Shown piece after piece: positions 27,666 to 36,029 of a stretch of 64,000 nt of DNA. Within the stretch, counting starts at the first letter, position 1. Every line of letters starts with the position of its first letter. Under the pieces are notes generated by a model. The model was not told the origin of the DNA. It worked only from the letters and a program-made list of their open reading frames with translations, and did no database searches. Origin of the DNA: Sphingobium sp. EM0848 (GTDB lineage Bacteria; Pseudomonadota; Alphaproteobacteria; Sphingomonadales; Sphingomonadaceae); the NCBI RefSeq assembly GCF_013375555.1, contig NZ_JABXWB010000001.1, forward strand, positions 1,116,001 to 1,180,000, given 5' to 3'. The translations under genes and the position numbers were made by a program.

Positions 27666-28674
27666 GCAGTTTCACCATGGTTCGGCCGATATTGGCGCCG
27701 GTGAACAGACCCCAGAAAGCGTCCAGCGCTTTGTCGATCCCTTCATAGACCGTCTCCGCCGAAGCCATTTGTCCGGCAGCGTTCCAGGCTGTCATCCGTA
27801 CCACCATCTCCGCTTCAAGATCCATATGGTCGAGCGCGATGAAGCCCTCCAGGCGGATGCGCTTGGTCATGATCATGGTGAGGTTGCGGGGCACGACCGG
27901 CGCGTCGGTGACATTATATTGCGAAATCATTCCGCACACCGCGAAGCGCGCGAAATTGTTCGCCAACGACAGCGCGGCCTGAAGATGGTCGCCGCCGACA
28001 TTCTCGAAATAGACGTCGATGCCGCTGGTGCCGATGGCTTTCACCTCACGGGCGAGCGCCTTGGTGAGGTTGGGTTCAGCCTTGTAATCGATGGCTGCGT
28101 CGACCTTCAGTACATCGCGCAGGAAGGCGGTCTTTTCCGGGCCGCCCGCCGAGCCGATGACCTTGCAGCCGCTATTGCGCGCGATCTGGCAGGCGATCGA
28201 TCCCACCGCACCCGATGCGGCGGAGACGAACACCACCTCATCCGGCTTCAGCTGCGCGATACGGATCAGCCCAGCATAGGCGGTAAGGCCGGGCATTCCG
28301 GCAAAACATAGATAGGCCTGAGCCGGCAGGGCGGCCTTGTCCCGCTGCTGGAGCGCGCCGGCAGGTGCGTTGAAAATTTCCCGCCAGCCGAGCCGCGAGA
28401 AAACCAGATCGCCCGGCGCGAAAGCCGGATCGTTGGAGGCGATCACCTCTCCGATCGCCGGTCCCTCCATCGGCGTGTCCAGCGCGAAGGGTGGGACATA
28501 GCTTTTGGCATCGTTCATCCGCCCACGCATGGCAGGGTCTACCGCCATCCAGAGGTTGCGGACCTGCACCTCACCCGGCCCAGGCGATGGCGTATCGACG
28601 ATGACCGTCGCGAAGTCTTCCGCGACGGGCGTGCCGATCGGGCGGCGTTTCAGCTGTATTTCCCGTGATTGCAT
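27658..28674 (-). CDS. Zinc-less MDR NADP-dependent oxidoreductase (CurA/leukotriene-B4 dehydrogenase family)
   Basis: This 338-residue medium-chain reductase family member reduces the C=C of enones or enoyl compounds with NADPH. It has the family start REIQLKRRPIGTP, an MDR GroES-like half with MEGPAIGEV, and the cofactor fold VSAASGAVGSIACQIA. The structural zinc cysteines are absent. ATG 28674 has AAGGCAGGG upstream; an earlier start at 28737 overlaps the neighbouring gene. In this operon it may remove a conjugated double bond that blocks beta-oxidation, which is an inference. Confidence 0.9.
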   Translation of the reverse strand: MQSREIQLKRRPIGTPVAEDFATVIVDTPSPGPGEVQVRNLWMAVDPAMRGRMNDAKSYVPPFALDTPMEGPAIGEVIASNDPAFAPGDLVFSRLGWREIFNAPAGALQQRDKAALPAQAYLCFAGMPGLTAYAGLIRIAQLKPDEVVFVSAASGAVGSIACQIARNSGCKVIGSAGGPEKTAFLRDVLKVDAAIDYKAEPNLTKALAREVKAIGTSGIDVYFENVGGDHLQAALSLANNFARFAVCGMISQYNVTDAPVVPRNLTMIMTKRIRLEGFIALDHMDLEAEMVVRMTAWNAAGQMASAETVYEGIDKALDAFWGLFTGANIGRTMVKLHV

Positions 28675-28684
28675 CTGCCCTGCC

Positions 28685-29830
28685 TTAATAGCCGTTGAGC
28701 CGTGCCCAGCGTTCGCGATGCCAGGCGGTCGAGCCATAGCATTGCGCCGCCACCCGCGCGCGCTTCAGATAAAGACCGGCGTCATGTTCATGGGTCATTC
28801 CGATGCCGCCGTGAAGCTGCACCATCTGGGAGGAAATGCCTTGCAGAGTCTCCCCCACGGTCGCCTTCGCCAGCGAGGCGAGGGCGGGAAGGGCGGGGTC
28901 GTCCGCATCGATGGCCTCCAGCGCTGCCTCGACCGCCGAGCGGGCAAGTTGCAATTCGCCGAACATCTCTGCCGCGCGATGCTGCAACGCCTGAAAAGAG
29001 CCGATGATCGCCCCGAACTGCACCCGCGTCTTGAGATAATCGAGCGTGGTGTCGAAGGCCTGGGTGGCATTGCCCAGCATTTCCGCCGCCAGACCGATGG
29101 CCGCGCGGTCGAACAGTGCGTCGAGCAGGTCGACGCCATTGCCTACCTCACCCAGTACGGCGTCCGCGTCCACGACGACATTATCGAAGGAGAAGAGGGC
29201 GGGACGGCGTGCATCGATCTGGTCCAGCACCTGACGCGTCAGACCGGGGGCGTCGGTTGCCACAAGAAACAGCGTGATCCCGTTCCGGTCGCCCGGCGCG
29301 CCGCCGGTGCGGGCGGCGACGATGGCGAGGGTCGCGACCATGCCGTCCTGCACCGGGCGCTTGATGCCGTTCAGAATCCAGCCGCCTGTTGAAGGCGTCG
29401 CCGTCAGGGCGATCTTCTCACGCCCATGTTGCGGACCTTCCTCCGCCGCCAGCGTACCGATGGCCGATCCGTCTGCAATAGCCGGCAGCCAGCGAGCCTG
29501 CTGCGCTTCGGTGCCGCCCAGCCGCAGCGCGGATGTCGCGACCAGCGCGGAACTCAGCAGCGGAGAAGCCGCCACAGTTCGCCCCAGTTCTTCCAGCACC
29601 AGTCCCATGCTGCGATAGCCGAAATCCGACCCTCCATGCGCTTCCGGCACCAGAATGCCTGTCCAGCCCATTTGCGCCATTTCGGCCCAGGCTGCGGGAT
29701 CATAGCCGTCCGCATCGGGCCGTCCGCCGCCGTCATGGCCATAGAGCGACCGCAGCGCCGTCACGGGCAGGCGATCGCGCACCCATTCCGCCGCCATATC
29801 CTTCAGCATCTGCTGTTCTTCGTTCAGCAT
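28685..29830 (-). CDS. Acyl-CoA dehydrogenase, small-subunit type (no catalytic Glu loop)
   Basis: This 381-residue member has the acyl-CoA dehydrogenase fold but a degenerate core. The usual TEPxAGSD motif reads AAEEGPQHG, and the C-terminal loop with the YEGT glutamate is missing, ending MTHEHDAGLYLKRA instead. That pattern is typical of the partner subunits of heteromeric alpha2beta2 dehydrogenases, known from steroid side-chain degradation in actinobacteria. It lies 27 bases after the other likely subunit (29858-31039), supporting a heteromer. A role on bulky ring-bearing acyl-CoA is a reasonable inference. Confidence 0.88.
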   Translation of the reverse strand: MLNEEQQMLKDMAAEWVRDRLPVTALRSLYGHDGGGRPDADGYDPAAWAEMAQMGWTGILVPEAHGGSDFGYRSMGLVLEELGRTVAASPLLSSALVATSALRLGGTEAQQARWLPAIADGSAIGTLAAEEGPQHGREKIALTATPSTGGWILNGIKRPVQDGMVATLAIVAARTGGAPGDRNGITLFLVATDAPGLTRQVLDQIDARRPALFSFDNVVVDADAVLGEVGNGVDLLDALFDRAAIGLAAEMLGNATQAFDTTLDYLKTRVQFGAIIGSFQALQHRAAEMFGELQLARSAVEAALEAIDADDPALPALASLAKATVGETLQGISSQMVQLHGGIGMTHEHDAGLYLKRARVAAQCYGSTAWHRERWARLNGY

Positions 29831-29857
29831 CCTCCCGATCCCATCCTTATTCTTTAC

Positions 29858-31039
29858 TCAGGCCGGCAGTTCCAGCGTGCGCTTCGCCGTGATGTTGTTC
29901 TGGACTTCGTAGCTGCCGCCGTAGATCGAGAAGGCCTTGCTATGCAGCCAGGCGCGTGTCGCTTCCCGTTCGGCGTCAGTATAAGGATCACCCGCCCAGC
30001 CAAGGCCATTGGCGCCCATCAATTCAATCAACAGTTCGGATCGGTCCTGAATGATCCCCGACCAGAGATTCTTGAGCGCTGACACACCATTGCTGGGACC
30101 GCCGCTTTGCGATTCCCGCGTCAGGCGGGCCACTGTCGCCAGATAGGCTTCGTGCCGCATCGCATTGCGCACCATACGGGTCCGAAGGTCCGGATTGTCG
30201 ATCCGTCCCAACAGGTCGGTGCCGCAATATTCATGGGCAAGCGGGGCAAGCGGCGTGATCTCCGCCTTCACGTCCGAAAGGCTGTTGCGTTCGAACTGAA
30301 GCAGGCGCTTGGCGATGGCCCAGCCCTGATTGACCTCGCCCACCAGATTGGCCTTTGGCACCTTCACATCGTTGAAGAAAACTTCGCAGAAATGGGTCGA
30401 ACCGCTGATCAGGATGATGGGCCGGGCTTCAATGCCTTCGGATTTCATGTCGATCAGCAGGAAGCTGATGCCGCTCTGCTTCCGGCTGGTGTCGGTGCGG
30501 ACGAGGGCGAAACACCAGTCGGCCTGATCGGCGCCCGATGTCCAGATTTTCTGCCCGTTGACCAACCAGTGATCGCCCATGTCGACGCATCTGGTCTGGA
30601 GCGAGGCGAGGTCGGACCCCGCACCAGGCTCCGAAAAGCCCTGGCACCAACGTCGCTCATTGGTGGCAATTCCGGGCAGATGCTCCAGCTTCTGCGCCTC
30701 ATTGCCATATTCCAGCAGCGTAGGGCCGAGCATCATCGTGCCATAGCTGCGGATCGGGTTGAAACCGCCAATCGCCGCCAGTTCCTCGCCGATGATCTTG
30801 CCATGCGCTTCAGTCAGGCCCGCGCCGCCATAGCGCGGGTCCCATGTGGGCACACCCCAGCGCTTTTCCGCCATGCGCTGTCGCCAGAGGCACCAGTCGG
30901 GGTTCGATTCCGCCGCGCGACGGTCACTGACGAAATGGATCGACGGAGCGTTGGTCAGCGAAGGCGGGAAATTCGCCTTCAGCCATGCGCGCGCTTCCTC
31001 CCGGAACAACCGCGCTTCCATTCCCTCCAACTCGACCAT
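29858..31039 (-). CDS. Acyl-CoA dehydrogenase, large-subunit type
   Basis: This 393-residue dehydrogenase has well-kept flavin and substrate motifs (GFSEPGAGSDLASLQT, WTSGADQADWCF, LLQFERNSLSD). The C-terminal loop reads SIYGGSYEVQNN, with Gly where medium-chain enzymes have the catalytic Glu (YEGT), as in the FadE type of heteromeric enzymes that draw their base from elsewhere. It is the first gene of the minus-strand operon running to the thiolase and is divergent from the P450 gene across a 270-base region holding the shared motif. Confidence 0.9.
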   Translation of the reverse strand: MVELEGMEARLFREEARAWLKANFPPSLTNAPSIHFVSDRRAAESNPDWCLWRQRMAEKRWGVPTWDPRYGGAGLTEAHGKIIGEELAAIGGFNPIRSYGTMMLGPTLLEYGNEAQKLEHLPGIATNERRWCQGFSEPGAGSDLASLQTRCVDMGDHWLVNGQKIWTSGADQADWCFALVRTDTSRKQSGISFLLIDMKSEGIEARPIILISGSTHFCEVFFNDVKVPKANLVGEVNQGWAIAKRLLQFERNSLSDVKAEITPLAPLAHEYCGTDLLGRIDNPDLRTRMVRNAMRHEAYLATVARLTRESQSGGPSNGVSALKNLWSGIIQDRSELLIELMGANGLGWAGDPYTDAEREATRAWLHSKAFSIYGGSYEVQNNITAKRTLELPA

Positions 31040-31309
31040 GCATCCTGTTCCTGTTCTGCACGAAAGGCTGCTCGGGCCCTTCGATGGGAGCGATCCGCTT
31101 CCATGACCGAATCCTTAAGCCAATTCTGCACCGCTGGCTAGTTATAAATTGCACAGGTGGGTAAAATTAGTGGCTATATGCTTCCCGGCAAAGCGATGGT
31201 TGACAGTAGGATTCTGCGTCATAAACTATACTCAAATGCAAAATTCATAGAGTTGGTCGAAGCCCCAAGCGATTCGCGGGGCACGGCTCGCACATAGGAG
31301 AGCGCGCAT
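31040..31309. promoter_or_regulatory. Divergent control region of dehydrogenase operon and P450, with shared motif
   Basis: This 270-base gap holds no gene. It contains the motif TTGCACAGGTGGGTAAAATT (31149-31168), a perfect match to K-TGCAC-N4-GG-N2-AA. On the minus strand TTATAA lies next to it (about 31142-31147) as a possible -10 for the dehydrogenase operon. For the P450, TTGACA (31200-31205) is present, but TATACT (31227-31232) is 21 bases away, too far for a normal promoter, so the true P450 start is open. Confidence 0.55.
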
Positions 31310-32536
31310 ATGGAAACCTTTGCGACCCAACCGATTCCGGCCCATGTTCCGCCGGATATGGTCGGGGATTTCAGTCTGTTTTCCTCCCCAGGCATGCAGC
31401 CGACGCCCAATGGTGATCCTCAGGCGGCGGCGGCGGTCGTGCATCAGGGGCCACGCATCTTCTATTCGCCGGTCAACACCCGCGACGGGCACGGCACCTG
31501 GGTCGTCACCCGCGCGCAGGATCAGCGGAAGGTGTTGCAGGACCCGGAAACCTTCTCCAGCCACCGCAGCATTTTCGCGTCGGCGCTGGGCGAAAGCTGG
31601 CCGATGATCCCGCTGGAACTCGACCCGCCTGAGCATGGCAAGTTCCGCTCGCTACTCAATCCGCTGCTGTCGCCCAAGCGCGTGATGGCGTTGGAAAGTG
31701 CGGTACGGGAACGGGCGATCAGCCTGATCGACAGGATCGCGGCGGCAGGCACGAGCTGCCATGTGATGGAGGAATTCGCCTTTCCCTTCGCGGTGAACAT
31801 CTTCCTCCGTTTTCTCGGCCTGTCGGATGATCGCCTGGATGAATTTGTCGGCTGGGCGAACAATCTGCTGCACGGGGACAATGTTCAGCGCCCCGCAGCA
31901 GCGCGGACGATCATTGCCTTTATCGACGAACTTTCCGCCGAGCGGCGCAAGCGGCCGGTCGATGATTTCATGTCCTTCCTCGTCCAGTCGAAGATTGACG
32001 ACCGGCCGCTGACCGATCAGGAAATTCGCGGGACCGGCGTCCTGCTGTTTGTCGCCGGGCTGGACACGGTGGCGGCGGCCATCGGTTTCGATCTCAATTA
32101 TCTGGCGCGCCATCAGGACGATCAGGAACTGCTACGCCGAGAGTCTTCCCGCATCGTGCTGGCGGCGGAGGAATTGCTGCGCGCCTATCCGACCGTGCAG
32201 ATGATCCGGGTCGCGACGAAGGATGTGGATTTCGAAGGTGCGCCGATCCACAAGGGGGATTATGTGTCCTGCGCGACGATGATCGCCAATCGCGATCCGC
32301 TGGAATTTTCGAATCCTGAAAAGATCGACCTCGCTCGCGAGGATAATCGCCACACCGCCTTTGCCTATGGCCCGCATCGCTGCCTGGGGTCGCATCTCGC
32401 CCGGCGGGAGATCGTGGTCGGGCTGGAGGAATGGCTGAAGCGCATCCCCACTTTCCGTATCAAGGAAGGCACTGCGCCCATCACTTTCGGTGGGCATGTC
32501 TTCGGCATTGAAAATCTGATCCTCGACTGGTCCTGA
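31310..32536 (+). CDS. Cytochrome P450, P450cam (CYP101)-like
   Basis: This 408-residue soluble bacterial P450 inserts one oxygen atom into a substrate C-H bond. It has the I-helix A249-G-L-D252-T253 (the acid-alcohol pair of oxygen activation), the E288-L-L-R291 motif, and the heme loop FAYGPHRCLG with thiolate C358. The N-terminal IPAHVPPDMVGDF and C-terminal ARREIVVGLEEWLKRIP resemble P450cam, suggesting a small terpenoid-like or alicyclic substrate; the CYP family is not assigned. It is followed after 14 bases by a 3Fe-4S ferredoxin. No ferredoxin reductase is nearby. Confidence 0.95.
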   Translation: METFATQPIPAHVPPDMVGDFSLFSSPGMQPTPNGDPQAAAAVVHQGPRIFYSPVNTRDGHGTWVVTRAQDQRKVLQDPETFSSHRSIFASALGESWPMIPLELDPPEHGKFRSLLNPLLSPKRVMALESAVRERAISLIDRIAAAGTSCHVMEEFAFPFAVNIFLRFLGLSDDRLDEFVGWANNLLHGDNVQRPAAARTIIAFIDELSAERRKRPVDDFMSFLVQSKIDDRPLTDQEIRGTGVLLFVAGLDTVAAAIGFDLNYLARHQDDQELLRRESSRIVLAAEELLRAYPTVQMIRVATKDVDFEGAPIHKGDYVSCATMIANRDPLEFSNPEKIDLAREDNRHTAFAYGPHRCLGSHLARREIVVGLEEWLKRIPTFRIKEGTAPITFGGHVFGIENLILDWS

Positions 32537-32550
32537 GGAGGGACAAAGCC

Positions 32551-32742
32551 ATGAAAATCATCGTGCACAATGACAAATGCCAAGGCCATGCGCGTTGCTG
32601 GGCGATGGCACCCCATATCTTCGAACTGGATGATGAGGGCTATATCAAGCCCGGCGACATCGACGTGGCGGAGGCGGATGAAAAGCTCGCCTGGAAGGGT
32701 GCGAAATCCTGCCCCGAACGCGCGCTTGAAATCGAGAAGTGA
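32551..32742 (+). CDS. Single-cluster ferredoxin of the 3Fe-4S P450-partner type
   Basis: This 63-residue ferredoxin has cluster ligands C10, C16 and C54-P, with H13 where a 4Fe-4S protein has its second Cys (CQGHARC). That pattern indicates a 3Fe-4S cluster. Small acidic ferredoxins of this kind sit beside P450 genes and pass electrons to them. It has a GAGGAGGG-like ribosome site, lies 14 bases after the P450 and ends at a terminator, so the two form a bicistronic unit. Confidence 0.94.
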   Translation: MKIIVHNDKCQGHARCWAMAPHIFELDDEGYIKPGDIDVAEADEKLAWKGAKSCPERALEIEK

Positions 32743-32748
32743 AGGGGA

Positions 32749-32774
32749 GGGGCGCTTGAACGGCGCCCCTTTTC
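32749..32774. terminator. Terminator between ferredoxin and aldehyde dehydrogenase genes
   Basis: GGGGCGC (32749-32755) pairs with GCGCCCC (32763-32769) around a 7-base loop, followed by TTTTCC on the plus strand. It ends the P450-ferredoxin transcript and abuts the convergent aldehyde dehydrogenase stop. Confidence 0.75.
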
Positions 32775-32775
32775 C

Positions 32776-34251
32776 TTAGGTCCTGATCCAGACGCCCTTG
32801 GTCTGGAGATAGGCTTCGATATGTTCGGAGCCGCCCTCACGTCCGAAGCCGCTCATCTTATAGCCGCCAAAGGGCACGGACGGGTCCATTGCGAAATAAT
32901 GGTTCACCCAGATCGAGCCGGCCCGGATGCGCTTCACGGCGGTCATGGCCTTGCCGATGTCCCTGGTCCACACGCCGCCCGCCAGGCCAAAACGCGTCGC
33001 ATTGGCGCGACTGATGACCTCGTCGAAATCATCGAAGGGCATGATGCAGGAAACGGGGCCGAAAATCTCCTCCCGCGCGATCCGCATTTCATCTTTCACA
33101 TCGGCGAAAATGGTTGGGGCGACCCAATGGCCCTTGTCCAGATCGCCGCCGGTGACGCGCTGCCCGCCTGTGACCAGCCGCGCGCCCTCCTGCGGGCCGA
33201 GTTCGAGATAGGAGGAGACACGGGCATATTGCTTGGCCGATACCAGCGGGCCGATCTGGGTTTCGGGGTCCAGGCTGGGTCCGATCTTCAATTGCTTCGC
33301 GAAAGCGGCGACGCGCTGGACCATCTCTTCATAAACAGGCCGTTCCACGAACAGCCTTGTGCCCGCCGCGCAGACCTGCCCCGAATTGTTGAACACGCCC
33401 ATCGCGGCCGCAGGCGTCGCCATGTCGAGATCGGCATCGGCAAAGATGATATTGGGCGATTTGCCGCCTAGTTCCATCGTCACCTTCTTCACCGTGCCCG
33501 CCGAAGCGGCGATGATCCGCTGCCCGGTTTCGCAGGAGCCGGTGAAAGCGATCTTGTCGACATCGGGATGGGCCGAAAGCGCTCCCCCGGTTCCCCCGGC
33601 CCCGGTCACGACATTGACCACGCCCGGCGGCACGCCTGCCTCCAGGCAAAGTTCGCCGAAGCGCAATGGGCTGAGCGAGGCGTCCTCCGCAGGCTTCAGA
33701 ACGACGGTGCAGCCGGTCGCCAGCACAGGTCCCACTTTCCACGCCGCGCTGAACAGCGGGCCATTCCATGGGATGATCGCTCCCACCACGCCCACCGGCT
33801 CGCGCAACGTGTAGGAGAGCAGGTCGACCGGGAAGCTGTTGGACAGCGTTTCTCCATGGATCGCCGTTGCCGCACCCGCAAAATGGCGCAGCGAGCGTTG
33901 CAGCATCCCGCGCAATCCCCGCGCCGCGGTGATCGGACGGCCCATTTCGATGCAATCGAGCAAAGCGAGGTCGTCGAACTCCGCATCCACCAGATCGGCC
34001 AGCTTCAGCAGCACGGCTTGACGGTCGGCAGGTTTGAAGCGGCTCCATGGCCCCTCAAAGGCTGCGCGAGCGGCGCGGACGGCGCGATCCACATCCTCCG
34101 CGCTTGCCAGCGCCAGTTCGGCCACCAACTCGCCGGTCGATGGGCTGAAGCTCTGGAACGTCCCGCCCGACAGGGCATCGACATGTTTGCCGTCGATCAG
34201 CAGCTTTTTGGGCTTGCCATCGATGAAGGCGGGGCGGTGGTTCTCGATCAT
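32776..34251 (-). CDS. NAD(P)-dependent aldehyde dehydrogenase
   Basis: This 491-residue ALDH oxidises an aldehyde to the acid. It has the active-site Glu in MELGGKSPNIIF and nucleophilic Cys in NNSGQVCAAG. The cofactor fold is indicated by IIPWNGPLFSAAWKVGPVLA and FTGSCETGQ. The N-terminal half is like betaine/phenylacetaldehyde-type broad-range ALDHs. It follows the MFS gene by 11 bases in the same direction, with AAGGATG before the ATG. It would oxidise the aldehyde made from a P450-derived alcohol, so its product could feed the CoA-transferases. Confidence 0.94.
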   Translation of the reverse strand: MIENHRPAFIDGKPKKLLIDGKHVDALSGGTFQSFSPSTGELVAELALASAEDVDRAVRAARAAFEGPWSRFKPADRQAVLLKLADLVDAEFDDLALLDCIEMGRPITAARGLRGMLQRSLRHFAGAATAIHGETLSNSFPVDLLSYTLREPVGVVGAIIPWNGPLFSAAWKVGPVLATGCTVVLKPAEDASLSPLRFGELCLEAGVPPGVVNVVTGAGGTGGALSAHPDVDKIAFTGSCETGQRIIAASAGTVKKVTMELGGKSPNIIFADADLDMATPAAAMGVFNNSGQVCAAGTRLFVERPVYEEMVQRVAAFAKQLKIGPSLDPETQIGPLVSAKQYARVSSYLELGPQEGARLVTGGQRVTGGDLDKGHWVAPTIFADVKDEMRIAREEIFGPVSCIMPFDDFDEVISRANATRFGLAGGVWTRDIGKAMTAVKRIRAGSIWVNHYFAMDPSVPFGGYKMSGFGREGGSEHIEAYLQTKGVWIRT

Positions 34252-34262
34252 GGAATCATCCT

Positions 34263-35651
34263 TCAGCCAAGGGCTTCATGAGCGCGCCGCATGGAGGCGC
34301 GCCCGAAAGCGAAAAGAAGCGCGGCGGGCAGCAGCACGCAGAACACGCTGATGACGAGCGACAGGCCGACTTTCATTTCGTCGCCCAGCAGTTTGTCGGT
34401 GACAAGGCCGATGAAGGCAGGCCCGCCCGCCATGGCGATCAGCCCCGACGCCAGCACATAGAGCGCCGACACGCGCCCGCGCAGATATTGCGGCGTCACG
34501 ACCTGCACCGTCGCCGGTCCCATGCTGGATGTCGAAAGGATCAGCGCCATGAAACACCAATAACAGCCGACCGTCGCCCAGGGACTGCTCACCAGAAAGG
34601 CCGCGATGCCGAAGGGAGCGGCCGCCAGCACCGTCAACAGGCACCAGAAGAGATGCGCGTCGCGCTTTCCCCCGCGATAGAGCCGGTCCACCGTCCAGCC
34701 ATGGACAGGGATCAGCGCCGCCGCCGCGATCTGGGCAAGGCCGATCACCGGGCCGATCCTTCCCGGCTCCCAGCCATGGACCCGCGCCAGATAAACCGGG
34801 GTCCAGAGCTGGAACCCGATGGTTGCGGCATAGGCCAGGCCGAAGCCGACGAAAGTCGCCAGATAAAGCGGCTTATACTGGCGCATATAGGCCCATGCCT
34901 CACCATAGCCTGCGCCCGCACTGAGCGTCTTGCGGCGGGGCGGCTCGCGAAAGACGAAGACGAGGAAAGCCAGCAGCAGACCGGGCGCGCCTGTCATGAT
35001 GAACACTTGCTGCCAGGGCTGCAACAGGCCGAAGACCGGCCAGACGGCGGGACCTGCCTTCATTGCGGTGGCGACGATCGGGCCGCCGAACAGGAACACG
35101 ATGCCCGCGCCCATGACCCCGCCCATGATGAAGACCGACATGGCGAGCGACACCTTATGCGGCGGAAAGCTGTCGCCGACGACCGAATAGCTGCCGGTGC
35201 CGAAGCCCGACTCGCCCGCACCGACTCCGGCCCGCGCCATGGCGAGCGCGGCAAAGCTGCCCGCGAGGCCGCAACTGGCCGTCGCGATGCTCCACACCGT
35301 TACCGACAGATAGAGCACGACTCGCCGGCTGAAGCGATCCAGCGCCATGCCCAGCGGAATGGCGCAGATGCAGAACAGAATGGCGAAGGCCGGTCCCTGC
35401 AAAAGGCTGATCTGAAGATCCGAAAGGCCGAGATCTTTTTTTATCGGCCCGACCATCAAGGCCATGATGTTTCGGTCGGTTAATGATAATATGTACAGCA
35501 GGAACAGGATCGCGACGGTCAACCATCCCATCAAAGGCGAAGGATAGGCGGCCTGTTCGGGAATAGGGGTAGTGGCGATGTCGGACTGGACATCTCCGTG
35601 CGTGCCGCTCGATCCAGACGATGGCGCCATCGTCGCGGAAGCGCGACTCAT
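34263..35651 (-). CDS. MFS transporter, spinster-like group
   Basis: This inner-membrane protein has 12 predicted hydrophobic helices beginning at PLMGWLTVAILFLLYILS. LTDRNIMALMVGPIKKDLGLSD and the inter-helix motif GMALDRFSRR are typical for the MFS group that sphingomonads place beside catabolic genes. It likely moves the pathway substrate or a product; direction and ligand are unknown. The start is uncertain: ATG codons at 35717, 35651 and 35630 are all possible, and I chose 35651 (462 residues) by family length. It heads an operon with the aldehyde dehydrogenase. Confidence 0.9.
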   Translation of the reverse strand: MSRASATMAPSSGSSGTHGDVQSDIATTPIPEQAAYPSPLMGWLTVAILFLLYILSLTDRNIMALMVGPIKKDLGLSDLQISLLQGPAFAILFCICAIPLGMALDRFSRRVVLYLSVTVWSIATASCGLAGSFAALAMARAGVGAGESGFGTGSYSVVGDSFPPHKVSLAMSVFIMGGVMGAGIVFLFGGPIVATAMKAGPAVWPVFGLLQPWQQVFIMTGAPGLLLAFLVFVFREPPRRKTLSAGAGYGEAWAYMRQYKPLYLATFVGFGLAYAATIGFQLWTPVYLARVHGWEPGRIGPVIGLAQIAAAALIPVHGWTVDRLYRGGKRDAHLFWCLLTVLAAAPFGIAAFLVSSPWATVGCYWCFMALILSTSSMGPATVQVVTPQYLRGRVSALYVLASGLIAMAGGPAFIGLVTDKLLGDEMKVGLSLVISVFCVLLPAALLFAFGRASMRRAHEALG

Positions 35652-35764
35652 GGCCGTGCCCGCAGATCGGACATGGCGCAGGCTGTACGAAGATCGGACG
35701 GCAAGGACACTCTCCATCTCTTATCCCACAGCCCTCGAACGGGGTGTGGCTGCTTCGATCAGTA

Positions 35765-35796
35765 TAACGCACATTTTTGCACAGTAGGTCAATATG
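35765..35796 (-). promoter_or_regulatory. MFS-ALDH promoter with embedded shared motif
   Basis: On the minus strand TTGACC (35795-35790) and TTATAC (35770-35765) are 19 bases apart. The plus-strand motif TTGCACAGTAGGTCAATA (from 35777) lies across the spacer and -35, so a protein bound there would occlude the promoter. The neighbouring stretch 35797-35899 shows no gene. Confidence 0.6.
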
Positions 35797-35899
35797 TGTT
35801 CCGGACCTGGTGTCCGGGCGACAGCATATTCCCAGTTGAACGAAGGGATTTGGCGCAAAAATTTCGCACGATGGGACGAAGGGACGGGATTGGATTAAA

Positions 35900-35976
35900 C
35901 TTTTCCCACTGGTGCAAAATTAGTTGACATCAGCCTTGGGAAGAGTATCTATAAAAGTGCACACCGGGATAATAAT
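35900..35976 (+). promoter_or_regulatory. TonB-receptor promoter flanked by two shared-motif copies
   Basis: TTGACA (35924-35929), 17 bases, then ATCTAT (35947-35952; CTATAA two bases on) is the best promoter in this 378-base gap. A minus-strand motif copy (TTGCACCAGTGGGAAAAGTT, 35917-35898) lies just upstream of the -35, and a plus-strand copy (GTGCACACCGGGATAATA) begins at 35957, near the expected start site. The receptor ATG is at 36030. Confidence 0.65.
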
Positions 35977-36029
35977 GGTCAGGCCGGGTGTCATACCCGG
36001 CCAGGATCGTGCAGGGAGAGGTAGAGGAA

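Noticed and set aside
26055..27704. 549-residue plus-strand open frame opposite the dehydrogenase and CoA-transferase genes
   Set aside because: It crosses three genes on the minus strand and contains no motif.
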